Below, piece after piece: positions 27,476 to 38,589 of a DNA stretch of 64,000 nucleotides. The stretch lies in assembly GCA_019914945.1 (NCBI GenBank), contig CM034105.1:11904001-11968000 (forward strand), written 5' to 3'. The notes below the pieces were generated by a model. It was not told where the DNA came from, ran no database searches, and was given only the letters and a program-made list of their open reading frames with translations. How positions within the stretch are numbered: the stretch's first letter is position 1; every line of letters starts with the position of its first letter. This stretch comes from Typha latifolia. Its lineage: Eukaryota > Streptophyta > Magnoliopsida > Poales > Typhaceae. The position numbers and the translations under genes were made by a program.

Positions 27476-28120
27476 GTGTCGGCATGCCGTAGTCCGTGAT
27501 GAGGCCCGATGACAAAGAACAAACGAGCTTTTCAGCTTCGATGTCGAACGTAGGAGTCATCGGGATGGCGCATGCCGTGTCTCACTCCTCCCGGCGATGT
27601 AAAGACAAGCGGGTCAGCGATAGTGGCGATAGTATCGAAGTCTGAGGAAAGACAAGCCGGATTGACGAAGTCGGCGATGGCATAGGAGTCCAATGTAGAA
27701 GTCGGCAAGCCAACGTAGCCAGAAGTCGACGGGAAAGTAGCATTTGTTGCAGAGGTCGCCTGATTCTTCCGACTAGAGGAGATCGCCCGAGCGCTCTTCT
27801 TGATCAAACATAGGACGGGTTCTTCATACACTGCATACATACATTATCCAATTATTTATTAAGAATTCAATACTATCACTGCAGAAAAGAAGAGGAGATC
27901 AATTGACCGGAAGAGGTTTAAAAGATTTGATATATACCGGCCAAGTATAGGCGTTGATGGTAGGAAGCTCGTATTCATACATGACCCTGCCGGTGCTCTT
28001 TTTCCTCTTCCTCTTAGATATATCGCCATCCTCCTCGTGGAGGCAAAAGGAAAGCATCTGCTTGTACCCGAGAAGCCGGCCGTTTTTGCTTTTAATCACT
28101 GGATTCTTTTTCTCAGTGTA
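27476..28120 (-). pseudogene. NAC-like relic 2a, 5'-truncated, inverted
   Basis: Minus strand. The first recognisable residues are YTEKKNPVIKSK, then LLGYKQMLSFCLHEEDGD, KRKRKKSTGRVMYEYELP, a phase-0 intron, and exon 2 with EEPVLCLIKKSARAISSSRK. The GFRFNPTDQEL half is lost. The break near 28147 joins RR-linked repeat sequence (block A unit), so the truncation is a rearrangement junction. It is not expected to encode a DNA-binding protein. Confidence 0.7.
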
Positions 28121-28146
28121 CCGAATCTGCATGGCGACCCTGGTAG

Positions 28147-29900
28147 CCACTCTCAGCAATGATATTAAAAATAAAGATATCGTCCTTCATTGCATTGCTG
28201 GGGAGTGCTATTTGACTTCGTTATGGTGGGAATTTGGGTTGTATTGCAGAGTACTGCAAGCAACCAAATATCCCTAAGATTTTTTACCATCTTCTTCCAT
28301 TAATCATGGTCAATATATTCCCAACCTTGCCAAAGGTTAAGAATGTCAGAAGAGTCCAAATAATAGGGAAGAAAGCATCTAGCTCCCATGCTCTGAACCA
28401 AGAGAACAAGCCTTATTCAAACAACTTGTTCGACAGTGTGTTTTCCAAAAAATGTGGTCGCCGAAACATAGGAAGCTTTTTGCATTCTACCTTCAGAAGT
28501 TCTTCATCCACAGCAGAGCCCTAGAGGAAAGATAGAAACTCAAATTGATGTATCCGGTTCCGAGAATGGCACAAGAATATATTCCCTATGGAGAAGATCA
28601 GATAAAAAAAAAGGTACAAGCAACCACAGGCGTTAGAGGAAGAGATGGAGGGGGACAGCTGATCCGAATTGTACACTTTCTGATAGTATAAATACATCAT
28701 GAAACAAGCATTAGCATCCAAAAAGAGAATAAATACACTGGAAGAGAGGTACATGTAGATAAGAGTTCCTTTGGTAGCCAAGGGCGACTTGCCTTATCTC
28801 CATTTGAGGTTTTCAATCACATGAAAGCTTCATGTGAATTTGTAGGCAGTCTCCTTGGCTAGTCTGAGTGGCTCTTACCCCTCATGCTGAATAAAGATGC
28901 ATATCGAGCCGAGCCAAGCTGGGCCAAGCTCGTTCAAGCTCGGCTAGTTTACACCCCTAGCTAGAAACAAATATCTTCTTATTTTCAAGCATCTGACCTA
29001 CAACTTCTAATAGATATAGTGCCAGATGATTACATGAACAGCATGCAAATCAATTTTCCAAATGAGTCCATGTGGTGTAGCTTATCAACAGTGCAACGGA
29101 ATTTATCAAACGGATCAAATTTAGGCATGATTCGTTGATGTTTACATGTTCCCATGCCAATTGCAGTGTTCATCTAGAGGTTTGCACATATTCCATGTGT
29201 TTTGTCCCTCTGATTGATGCTCTAATGTGCAATATTGCACTTCTGATTTTCATTATTTTGCATTAGCATGGATGAAAGTTCTTTGGCGACATGGTAAAAC
29301 TCTACTAGGTTACAATTGCGAAAATATGCCAAATAAATGTGTTTGAGGTAACACACTTAGTACATGAATTGCATAACACACAATAGTGCTACATAAATAG
29401 TTAATTATAATATTGTCACACCCTATCTCTCCATAATCAATCAGACTTAGCAGATGATATTGCTCAGTTTTACTTAATCTGATATTGACTTTGACTACTT
29501 TTTGAAGTATTTTTCTATTATTCACAATCATCAGAGCGAGATCAACTAGCAAGTAGAGAAAGAAATCAAGAATGACAAAACTTGAAGTAGACTATAACAT
29601 AATATGAACTAGACCACAAATTATCTTGTTCTAAAGAATGAGAGAACAGCGGCTGCTATAATAATGGACAATTGAGAAAACAAACTAATGGAGAAAATCA
29701 GACATAAAAACAAAATCTAGTTTTGCACCATCTTATTATTTCCTGATCATTCTTCAAATCATCCATCACTTATTCGAGCTTTCAAGAACTGAATAACTGA
29801 ATATAGACTGAAATAGAACATTTCGAGGATGGTTGACTGACACACTTGTTCATCACAAACAAGAAACCAGAATAGAAGTCATTTAATCATGCAATAAAAT
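28147..29900 (-). repeat. RR-linked repeat unit, block A copy 2 (28755-28890)
   Basis: It matches 14405-16000 over most of its length in the same orientation. Block A (28755-28890, minus strand) is the same exon-like segment with SQGDCLL-type residues. A ~75-bp insertion at about 28888-28963 interrupts it. No intact frame; product unknown. Confidence 0.55.
28888..28963. mobile_element. short transposon-end insertion in block A copy 2
   Basis: Relative to 15075 and 44925, this copy carries an extra ~75 bases containing GAGCCGAGCCAAGC, AGCTCGGCTAGTTTACACC and CCTAG. The terminal pattern (reverse complement CTAGGGGTGTAAACTAGCC) is typical of plant hAT-derived miniature elements. No clear target-site duplication was seen. 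Confidence 0.5.
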
Positions 29901-31200
29901 TTCCAAAAAGAAAAGAAAAGAAAGCTTATCTCTAATGTAGAGTTTACGTATTGTTCTTTGATTCTGTAACTCTTTTACTACATATTATGTAATATTTTCA
30001 TATCAGCAGCTTTAGAAGCGTTGATGTATTACATTAGCCCTCCCTTAACAAAATGATCATAGAAGTAATACCCCTTCATGCCTCTTGTACAGTACTGTCA
30101 AATGTCTGAGATATTTAAAATGCAAATCGGAGAAACAAAGATTCCTTTACTGGCAATCAGCATTGATTTCCAGCTAGCAAAATGGTGCTTCTACGGAATA
30201 AAGCTCTCATGGAACATAATGCTCATCATATCTTGTACAGCCATCTCGTGGAGATAATATTTACATTCTAGGAGATTAATCTTTGGATTCTATAAGACTT
30301 TGAGCATCTTGCCCTTTAAACAGGTCAATGTTTAACCCTAACCCAAGTTTGAATCAAACCATAATCTCGATTGGCGAGGCGCCAAAGGAGGAAAATCGTG
30401 AAAGCAAAGACAAAACAAGGTTTTTCGACCTCGAATGCTTTGAAAATTGAAGTTGCAGTACTTGAAAGACACTAGAGGACACATATAGTGCAACCGACTT
30501 GCCTAACCCATGTGCTACAACTAGAAAAATTATACTCGTAACTCCCTCCATCTCCAAACTAAATTACTGCATAACAGATCCGTAGATACAATGCAATAGT
30601 AATTCAAGGAAATGAAGTGACTGATGAGGAGAATAATTGTAGCTCAATGAAAGAGAAAAGAAAATTTGGTTCACATCTTGTGCACTGTGTTGAAGTAAGC
30701 AGTGCGAGCCAACTTCAATGCCAGTAGAGCAAAAGAGGGGTCCTTACATTGAAATAAGGGTCAATCTTTGATAGCCAAGAGTAACCTCTTGGATATTTTA
30801 CATAGTTTGAAAGCTCCATGCAGCCTACTAGGCAGTCTCGTTGGTTAAACTGAGAGACCCTTATTTGCCACTGTTGACAGATCTCTTCTTCATTGCGAAA
30901 CAAGTTCCATGGTAGCTCTCCAAATGGACAGAGTAAAGAGGTAGATAAGAAAGTATGCCTATGAATGTTCCATTAGCATCTAAAAAATCTATCAACATCT
31001 AGACTTGTTTTAAATGAACGGACTCTTCATCTCAGAAGCTCCATCTACCTATTTTCCTACATAAGCTAACATGACAATAATTGCATTACAATTTTATGTT
31101 GGCTATGTAATATTCTCCTGTGCTTAATTGTGTACCCAGTAGGTGGATTTAATAAAGTCTGTTGCTTGTCATGTGATTTCATGCAGCAGAGAAAGCAGCA
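29901..31200 (-). repeat. RR-linked repeat unit, block B copy 3 (30750-30900)
   Basis: The left part matches 17690-18400 and 21100-21700. 30750-30900 on the minus strand reads IRVSQFNQRDCLVGCMELSN then RGYSWLSKIDPYFNV before GTAAG, which is the block-B pattern. Its position downstream (on the minus strand) of the RR exons at 31.2-31.9 kb suggests the A/B blocks are later exons or the 3' flank of the same gene; this is inference. Confidence 0.5.
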
Positions 31201-31204
31201 TTTT

Positions 31205-31903
31205 TCAGAATCAATATGTATGCAGTTGACTCTGGGAAAGTACACCTATTAGTACTCTTTTAAGTTTCTCCGAAGTTATAAGCAGGCCACATGTATCTCC
31301 AACTTGCAAAAGTAAAGAACAGAACAGAAAAGTCCAGAACCACGACAAGAATATGTTAAGGAAAAAAATGAAACAATTCTTATATTCATCAAAAATCTTA
31401 CTAATAATTGGAAGGTCCATTTCAAGGCCAAAAAGATCCAGAAACTTGAATGCCTCCCATCTCTGGCATGTAGACATCACTGATAAGCTGATCAAATCTG
31501 TCCTTGTTGCCCTTCAACATTCTCAGGGCTGTGATTGCCTGACCAGTTGTTGTAACTGAAAGAACACATAAAACCAATTAGTCTTCGGATCAAAATCGTT
31601 ATCTTAAAACCAAGAAATAAAAAGAACAAAAAAGAAATTTCCAACTTTTCTTCCACCAATCAAAAGCACGGCAAAAATAGGACAGATCAAAACAAAAGAA
31701 CTTCATACAAAAATAAATAAATAAATAAAAATTAGACGGGAAAAGAAGCTCTTTTCAGTGAGGAAAAAACCGGAGTGATGATCAACAAAAGAAAGAAGAG
31801 AAATAATGGAAGAAAGAAGAGAAGAAGAACCAATAATGGTATTGGCATCGAATCAGGAGAGTCTCCAAAAATTGGGACAAGTGGGATCATCATCCACGGC
31901 CAT
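31205..31903 (-). pseudogene. type-B-like response-regulator fragment 2
   Basis: Minus strand. Start region at 31903: MAVDDDPTC. The second exon (31555 to 31402) carries TTTGQAITALRMLKGNKDRFDQLISDVYMPEM, then a one-base shift into AFKFLDLFGLEMDLPIIS and GTAAG. A third exon near 31303-31205 reads VGDTCGLLITSEKLKRVL, comparable with GACDYLLKPVRLEELKN of type-B receivers but lacking the conserved Lys-Pro. With the frameshift and missing segments it is a relic. It lies divergently from NAC relic 3. Confidence 0.7.
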
Positions 31904-32094
31904 CGTGGGCGACGCGTATCATTGGGAATTACTATCTAGATAAAGACAATAATGTCAATCGCAAACTCGCCTCACCTCACCTCACCTCACCTCACCTCAA
32001 CTCACGCACTCCTCTTCAGAGTTGAGAGTTCTTGATTTCTTCTTCATTTTCTTCCAATCGTCAACCCCAAACTGCAAAACCCTACCTTCCACAA

Positions 32095-33232
32095 ATGTGC
32101 AGGGGAAGACCACATCGCTCGATGCCCTCCTCCCTTGGGGATTCGGATTCAACCCCACCGACCAGGAGCTCATCGACGGTTATCTCAAGAACTGGGTCCG
32201 GGAGATTCCCCTTTCTTGCACCGACGCCATCGTCCGCGCCGAGGTCTACTCGACCGAGCCGTCGAATCTAGTCGACGAGGACTAGGAAATGGGCTACCTC
32301 TCGCACCGAACCATCCAGTATCAGAAGTCTGGCTACACGAACCGCCGCGCAGGTTCCGGCACTTGGTATGCGGAGAAGAAGAATCCGGGGATCGAAAGCG
32401 AAAGCGACCGGGTTATCGAGTACAAGCAGATGCTTTCCTTTTGCCTCTGCGGGGAGGATGGCGATAGACCTAAGAGGAAGAGGAAAAAGAGCACCGGCTG
32501 GGTCATGTACGAATACGAGCTTCCTGCCATCAACGCCTCTACTCGGCCAGTATATATCAAATCCTTTAAACCTCTTCCCTAGATCGATCGATCTCTTGAA
32601 TTCTTAATAAATAATGTACGCGTGCAGTGTGAAGAATCCGTCCTATGTTTGATCAAGAAGAGCGCGCAGGCGATCTCCTCTAGCCGGAAGAAACAGGCAG
32701 CCACGGCGGCAAACGCTACTTTCCCGTCGACTTCTGGCTACATTGGCTTGCCGACTTCTACATTGGACTCCTACGCCATCGCCGACTTCGCCAATCCGGC
32801 TTGTCCTTCCTCGGACTTCGACACTACCGCTGACTTCGTAAATCCGCCTTGTCTTTCCATCACCCGGGAGGAGTGCGGCACGGCATACGCCATCCCGATG
32901 ACGCCGGTGCCGGCGACTCCTACGTCCGACACAGAAGCCGGGAAGCCCGTTTGTCGTTCGTCATCGGCCTCATCATGGACTGCGGCATGCCGAGACCGGA
33001 TCCGATGCCATCGACTTCTACGCCACCGACTTAATGAATCTGTCATGTCTTTTCACCGCGACACCGCACGACGACGACGACCTCTCGACGCAGTGGAGTT
33101 CGCGGAGTTTCTGAACAGCACCTTGGAGGACGCCGGACCCCTTGGAATCCGGCGGCCTCGGAGCTCACCAATGTGGTGATCGATCCATCTGGCGGTGCGG
33201 TGAATGAATCCGTTTTGTGGCAGAATCCCTAA
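32095..33232 (+). pseudogene. NAC-like relic 3, broken
   Basis: It is homologous to the intact NAC genes. Loss of one base after the start shifts the frame, so FNPTDQELIDGYLKNWVREIPLSC is no longer linked to the ATG. TAG at 32283-32285 interrupts NLVDED. The following part (32289-32580) keeps SGYTNRRAGSGTWYAEKKN and STGWVMYEYELP. Exon 2 (from about 32622) keeps CEESVLCLIKKS, then proline-rich sequence and one degenerate acidic module (EFAEFLNSTLED). The TATA box found in the other copies is absent upstream (31930-31970). CTCAC is repeated about six times before the leader. Confidence 0.8.
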
Positions 33233-33234
33233 TG

Positions 33235-33555
33235 ATTCAATCTCTTCGGATCGGGTCCGACATCTCTAATTTACTCTACCCGGGCGTGACATTAGTACGT
33301 CGGTGTGGCAGATCTGTGATAATATAATAACTGCTAATAGATGGTATCAGTTGTAACAATTTCCTTTATAAATAACGCTTACTATTTTTTATCATTAATT
33401 ATATATTCTTTTTTACCTCAAAATAATATCCATTATTTCATTATGTTTTGGTGTATTATAGGACCAACCTACTTAGTCTAATTAATAGAATTTAATTAAC
33501 AACATAACAATACTTCTTAGCGACTTGATGATAAGGATCAACATAAGACTTATTT
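33235..33555. other. NAC relic 3 3' flank
   Basis: GGTCCGACATCTCTAATTTAC and the AT-rich sequence after it match the 3' flanks of the intact NAC genes. No gene is seen. Confidence 0.5.
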
Positions 33556-33559
33556 CTCA

Positions 33560-34520
33560 TTTTCATCTTTTTTTTTTTTATTTGAAAGAAGGTCCATGTA
33601 CCGATAATTCTATTAAAGACAAACACCTTTTACAAGCTTGATACATGAAGGAAAGGAGAGATTTTTTTAAGAGTCCTCCATCAATATCTATAAGAAAAAC
33701 CAAACATCAAGCCATAAGGGCATGTAAGATCTGAATAAAATACACCCAACTCATTCGATCATGCAAACAAACAAGCTAACTAAAGCTTATTTTCGATCTC
33801 GAACGGATCAGAAGCTACGTAGCTTCAAGCTATAAAAAGATTAAATAACCATCACCAAGAGAACAATATGACTCAACAGCTACCAATTGTGGTCATCACC
33901 CTCACCGGCGAGAGAGAAGGTAAGCAGTGGGCGATAGTGGAGCAGCTGCGGCAAAAAATAACGATGGATTGGGAGATGGCGGAGTAAGCTTCTAAAAAGA
34001 GGTGGAGTTGACAAAGTGGAGCCATCGGTTAGGAGCGGCATGACGAGGAGGTGGTACAAAAGTGGAGGAAGGGGGAATGAGAATGAGAGAAAGAGAGGGG
34101 AAGAGGACGAGGGAGGGATCGTGACCTAGATGGCCATGGTTGCAACAGCCTCATCCGCAGCAACTACAACTTCGACGACCATAGTTGCTGCGCCTTTAAC
34201 AGTGATGACCCGGTCAAGCAAAACAAAACAAGGAGGGGAGGAAAAAGAAGAAGAAATAGAGAAGAGAGAAGTGAGGAGGAGAAGGAAGAAAAAGAGAATG
34301 AAAGAGGGAGGGGAAGAAAGAAGGGGAAAGATGAGAGGAGAAATACCTTCTGTGAAGGGGAAAAGACCTCTTCCCCCTCCCAGCCGAGGCTAGGAGGAGG
34401 GGAGAGGGAGAAAGAAGCTGACGATGATCGCCAACGAGGAAAACCTTCGGTGGAGGAGAGGAGGAAAGCCCAAACCCTAGTAGAGCAGCCTACTAGTGTC
34501 GGCGCCCTCATTTTCATCTT
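33560..34520 (-). repeat. retroposon-like block related to 1784-2800
   Basis: A T-run at 33570 (A-tail on the minus strand) is followed by a sequence whose reverse complement contains AATTATCGGTACATGG, as in many plant retroposon 3' ends. Then come a GA/GGA-rich centre and CCAAACCCTAGTAGAGC. It interrupts NAC 3'-flank sequence that resumes near 34540. Frames across it are low-complexity only. Confidence 0.35.
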
Positions 34521-34539
34521 GTTAGACCTTCTGTGATCA

Positions 34540-35700
34540 TCTCACCCTATATAGTTAGTGTATTTCTCACTTTCGAAAGCTAATTGGAAATATGTTTGTT
34601 TTGACTATAGAATTCTTGTGACTTTTAATTTCATTCGCTGCTCATATCAGTAAATAAGTCATATACACAGTGACACTTAAAGATGAAGAGTTACTTAAAT
34701 AAAAAAGTACGTTCCAAAGTTTAAAATCAAATGATGTTACTTTCTGATTACCGTTTGCAGTTCAACTAGAGAAGTCATATGGTTCTGTCTATAGGTTGTA
34801 GTAACATCTATTGGTTTTATATATTGGTCTTTTCATCTCCTAAAGGATTTTGTTGTTTTATTAATTTGTCTTGTTAATTGGACTTCAAATAGTGGAGAAA
34901 ATAGTTAGCTAACAAGATACTGAGATAGTACTTGGTTAATTACTCTTGAATATGAATATTTTCTCTATGGAGATCAATCCATTTACTGTATTTCCCCTGT
35001 TTTAATTTAAATCCACTTTGCAACATTTCTATTTCGTATAAAATATCTTCTCTATTGCAACATCCATAGTCCCAGAAAGTTTGCTGAACTTTGTTAATTT
35101 CTCTGTTCATCATGCTATTGCTTTAGATTTTGCTCACTTCTACATTAATTTTAGTGAAAAATTCTTTTGATTTCTTTTAGTTTTAGATATTGCAGGAAAA
35201 AGAATTTCAGCATATTCTGCTTGCCAAAAATATTTATTGGTTCTGAAGTTGGATTGTAGTAAAAAAAAATAAGAAAAGAGAATTAAATTATTGAGAACTC
35301 AGCAAGAGATTTGAGAGGATTAGAAGAGATCAGAAACTTGCAACAACAATCAGAAGACATTATGATTATGTCAATAGGAAGAAGCAATGCAGAGTAAATC
35401 TTCAATCTCTTCTTATATAACAATAGGATGAATTAGACTGAAGAATTAGCAATACAATTCATGTGCATAAAAAATTCTGAATGCCTTTCCTCCTGGTATA
35501 AATATAGCGGCAGATGATTACATGAACAGCATGCATATCAATTTTCCCTTGTAAATTTAAATTGAATTCAAATATATCATTTCGGGTTCAAAGTGTTAAA
35601 TTTCAAATACATCATATCTGATTTGATGTTTATCTCTCTGATTAGGGAATTTCTCATCTTTATTCCTACACCCATTCGGAACTACTATTTACCAAAAAGA
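34540..35700. other. NAC 3' flank and upstream spacer
   Basis: No gene is present. Several words (TTGCTGAACTTTGTTAATTT, AACTTGCAACAACAATCAGA, GGAAGAAGCAATGCAGAG) recur at 41.75-42.0, 48.8-48.9 and 54.0-54.3 kb, marking the duplicated 3' flank. From about 35628 the common NAC proximal promoter begins (TGTTTATCTCTC, GATTAGGGAATTTCTCATC). No RR exon is present before this copy. Confidence 0.5.
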
Positions 35701-35713
35701 CAATAATGCCCTT

Positions 35714-35722
35714 TATATATAA
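35714..35722 (+). promoter_or_regulatory. TATA box, NAC-like gene 1
   Basis: TATATATAA sits within CCCTTTATATATAACAGACC, followed by CTCACCTCAGCTCAATC and the leader. The same arrangement is present before each of the four intact genes. Confidence 0.6.
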
Positions 35723-35852
35723 CAGACCATCCACTCGCCTCACCTCAGCTCAATCACTCCTCTTCAGAGCTGAGAGAGTTCTTGATTTCTTCTTCGTCTT
35801 CTTCCAACCGTCAACCGTCAACCGTCAACTCCAAACCCTACCTTCTTCCACA

Positions 35853-37312
35853 ATGCGCGCAGGAAGACCACCATCGCTCGACGCCCTCCTCCCTTGCGGA
35901 TTCAGATTCAACCCCACCGACCAGGAGCTCATCGATGGTTATCTCAAGAACTGGGTCCGAAAGGTTCCCCTTTCCTGCACCGACGCCATCGTCAGCGCCG
36001 AGGTCTACTCGACTGAGCCGTGGAATCTTGTCGGCGAGGACGAGGAGACGGGCTACTTTTTCTCGCACCGAACCCTCCAGAACCAGAAGTCCGGCTACAC
36101 GATCCGCCGCGCTGGTTCGGGGACTTGGTACGCTGAGAAGAAGAATCCGGTGATCGAAAGCGAAAGCAGCCGGATTCTCGGGTACAAGCAGATGCTTTCG
36201 TTTTGCCTCTGCGAGGAGGATGGTGATAGACCTACGAGGAAGAGGAAGAAGAGCACCGGCTGGGTCATGTACGAGTACGAGCTTCCTCCCATCGACGCCT
36301 CTACTCGGCCGGTATATATCAAATCTTCTAAACCTCTTTTCTTCTTTTCTGCAGTGTTAGTATTGAATTCTTAATAAATAATTGGATAATGTATGCGCGC
36401 GTGCAGTGTGAAGAGCCCGTCCTGTGTTTGATCAAGAAGAGCGCGCAGGCCATCTCCTCTAGCCGGAAGAAACGTGCGGCGGCGGCGGCTGCGGTGGCGG
36501 AAAACCCTCCTTTCCCGTCGACTTCTGGCTATGTTGGCTTGGAAACTTCTACACGGGGCTCCTTCAATATCGCCGACTTCCTCAGTCCGGCTGCTCCTTC
36601 CTCAGACTTCAACACCACGGTCCATTTCCCCAATCCGCCTTGTCATTCCACCCCCTGGGGGGACTGCAGCACGGCATGGACCATCCCGATGACGCCGGTG
36701 CCGGTGCCGGTGCCGGTGCCGGTAACTCCTACGTCCGACACCGAAGCTGGGAACCCCGCTTGTCCTTCATCATCGGATTTCGTCACGGACTGCGGCATGC
36801 CTACGCCGGATCCAATGCCATCGGCTTCTACGCCGCTGGAGACGGACGCCGCCGACTTCATGAATCCGCCGTGTCCTTCGACGGCGACACCGCACAACAA
36901 CGACGACGACTTCGACATCGACGCAGCGGAGTTCGCGAAGTTTCTGGACAGCAGCTTGATGGAGGACGTTGACGAGCCCACTCGGAATCCGGCAATGCCA
37001 TCGGCTTCTACGCCGCCGGAGACGTACGCCGTCGACTTCAGGAATCCACCATGTCCTTCGACGGCGACACCGCACGACAACGACGTCGACTTCGACCTCG
37101 ACGCAGCGGAGATCGCGAAGTTTCTGGACAGCACCTTGATGGAGGACGTTGACGAGCCCACTCGAAATCCGGCGGCCTCGGAAGGCGAGGAGGTCACCGA
37201 TGCAACGATTGATGATCCGTTCGGTGGTGCAGCCATTGATGATCCGTTCGCTGCTGCAGCGATTGTTGATCCGTTCGCTGCTGCTGCGATTGATGATCCC
37301 TACTACTACTGA
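35853..37312 (+). CDS. NAC-like transcription factor, copy 1 (454 aa, two acidic modules)
   Basis: Exons 35853-36311 and 36407-37312 with a 95-base GT-AG phase-0 intron. The NAC domain spans residues ~14-165: GFRFNPTDQEL (16-26), EPWNL (55-59), GYFFSHRTLQNQKSGYTIRRAGSGTWYAEKKN (split here as GYFFSHRTL and RRAGSGTWYAEKKN, 67-98), ILGYKQMLSF (108-117), GWVMYEYELP (136-145) and EEPVLCLIKKS (155-165). The canonical GYWKATG is replaced, so DNA contact may differ. RKRKK (129-133) and RKKR (173-176) are likely nuclear signals. After a Pro/Ser/Thr-rich linker with a VPVPVPV run come two 60-residue acidic modules (290-349, 350-409) with FDLDAAEFAKFLD-like cores, then (I/V)DDPF repeats ending DDPYYY. 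The second module has AEIAKFL. The start is the first ATG after the conserved leader. Confidence 0.85.
36815..37174 (+). repeat. 180-bp coding tandem repeat, two units
   Basis: The units start at 36815 and 36995, each at an ATGCCATCGGCTTCTACGCC. Each encodes MPSASTPxET ... EDVDEPTRNPA. Unit 2 has ETYAVDFRN in place of ETDAADFMN. Confidence 0.9.
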
Positions 37313-37811
37313 TTCAATCTCTCCGGGTTCGGGTTCGGGTGCGGCTCAATCTCCTCGGATCGGGTCCGAGTCCGACATCTCTAATTTACTCCACCAGCAT
37401 GAAATTCGCATGTAATATTAATTGATTGTATCAGTTGTAACTCTTTTAAATAACACTTACTATTTTTTTTATCATTTATTATACCCCAAATAATATCCAT
37501 TATTAGTTTATAATATTTTGATGTCTTTATTGGTACCAACCTACATAATTATATTATTTATTTGTGTATTTAGAATATATTTTATCTGTCTATTATTCTC
37601 TTTGATAATTAAGAAAATAAGAATTAAGTTACTGAATTAATTACGTAAAAATATACGTACATAACCCTAAAAATTTCTTAGGATTAAAATAGTAATTTAT
37701 ATTGCAGGCATTTTGCTAAACATGGTATAATTAGAACTATATACTAACTATGATATAATTATATTTAATTTGTATAACTTAATTACATTAAATTAACTAA
37801 GCTAAACTAAT

Positions 37812-37815
<4 letters not shown>
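37313..37815. other. NAC copy 1 3' flank
   Basis: GGGTTCGGGTTCGGGTGCGG and TCCGAGTCCGACATCTCTAA follow the stop and would read SGSGS...SESDISNLLH in another frame. AT-rich spacer follows. No gene is seen. Confidence 0.5.

Positions 37816-37817
<2 letters not shown>

Positions 37818-37853
<36 letters not shown>
37818..37853. repeat. (TA)n microsatellite
   Basis: About 18 uninterrupted TA dinucleotides mark the left side of the purine-rich insertion that follows. Confidence 0.9.
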
Positions 37854-37854
<1 letters not shown>

Positions 37855-37856
<2 letters not shown>

Positions 37857-38530
37857 AGAGAAGAGAGAAAAAAGAACAAAATATAGAATTGTATATAGTG
37901 CTGGGCTCAGCCCAGCACCATGCACAGCAAGGCGCTGGGCCGAGCCTAGCACCACTTACAAGGTGCAGATAGAGGAGAGAAGGGAAGAAGGAGGAGGAGG
38001 AGAGAAAGAAGGAAGAGAAGAAGAAGAAGAAGAAGAAGAAGAAGAAGAGGAAAGAAAAAGGAAGAAGAGGGTTGGGCCATGGGGGAGGGGTGCAGTCGTT
38101 GGTGGCCATTCAGCGGCCGGCCTTTCGCCGACGGCTCAATCCTCAGGCGGTTCCAAGAAGAAGCCGACAAGGAGAAAAAGAGAAATAGAGAGAGAGAGAG
38201 GTAGAGAGAGAGAGAGAGGGAGGGAGAGAGAGAGAGAGAGGGAGGCTCACCGGAGCTGGAGGAGGGCGGCGATAGTGGGTAAAGAGAGAGAGTGTTTGAG
38301 AGAGAGAGAAAGAGAGAAAGGTCAGAGAGAGCTCCAAAGAGAAAAAGAGAGAGAGAGAGAGGAAGAAAAGGGAGAGAGAGGCGGTGGGGAGGGAGGCTGC
38401 GGCGGCGGCGGGGCCCACCGCGTTAGCTGGCTCGGCCAGGTTGGCCGGGCCAGCGCTTGGGGCACGTGGCGTCCATCTCCGCTGCCACTGCATGGCACGA
38501 GCTGTCGTGCCATGCAGTGCAGGAATAATA
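37855..38530. repeat. purine-rich insertion bounded by perfect hairpins
   Basis: A 37898-37918 palindrome (GTGCTGGGCT, C, AGCCCAGCAC) opens the block. GAAGAA and GAGAGA tracts fill the middle, and a 15-bp-stem hairpin (38486-38519, CACTGCATGGCACGA with loop GCTG) closes it. It lies between the NAC copy 1 3' flank and the RR relic. Long open frames across it are low-complexity and not credible. The identity of the element is unknown. Confidence 0.5.
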
Positions 38531-38589
38531 ATTTTTTTTTAACCTTGGATTATTACAAAAGAAAGTAGCATTTTTCAGGATCAGTATGT

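Noticed and set aside
37963..38568. 201-codon frame of Glu/Arg/Lys repeats
   Set aside because: It is translation of GAA and GAGA simple repeats; no domain and no counterpart elsewhere in the window.
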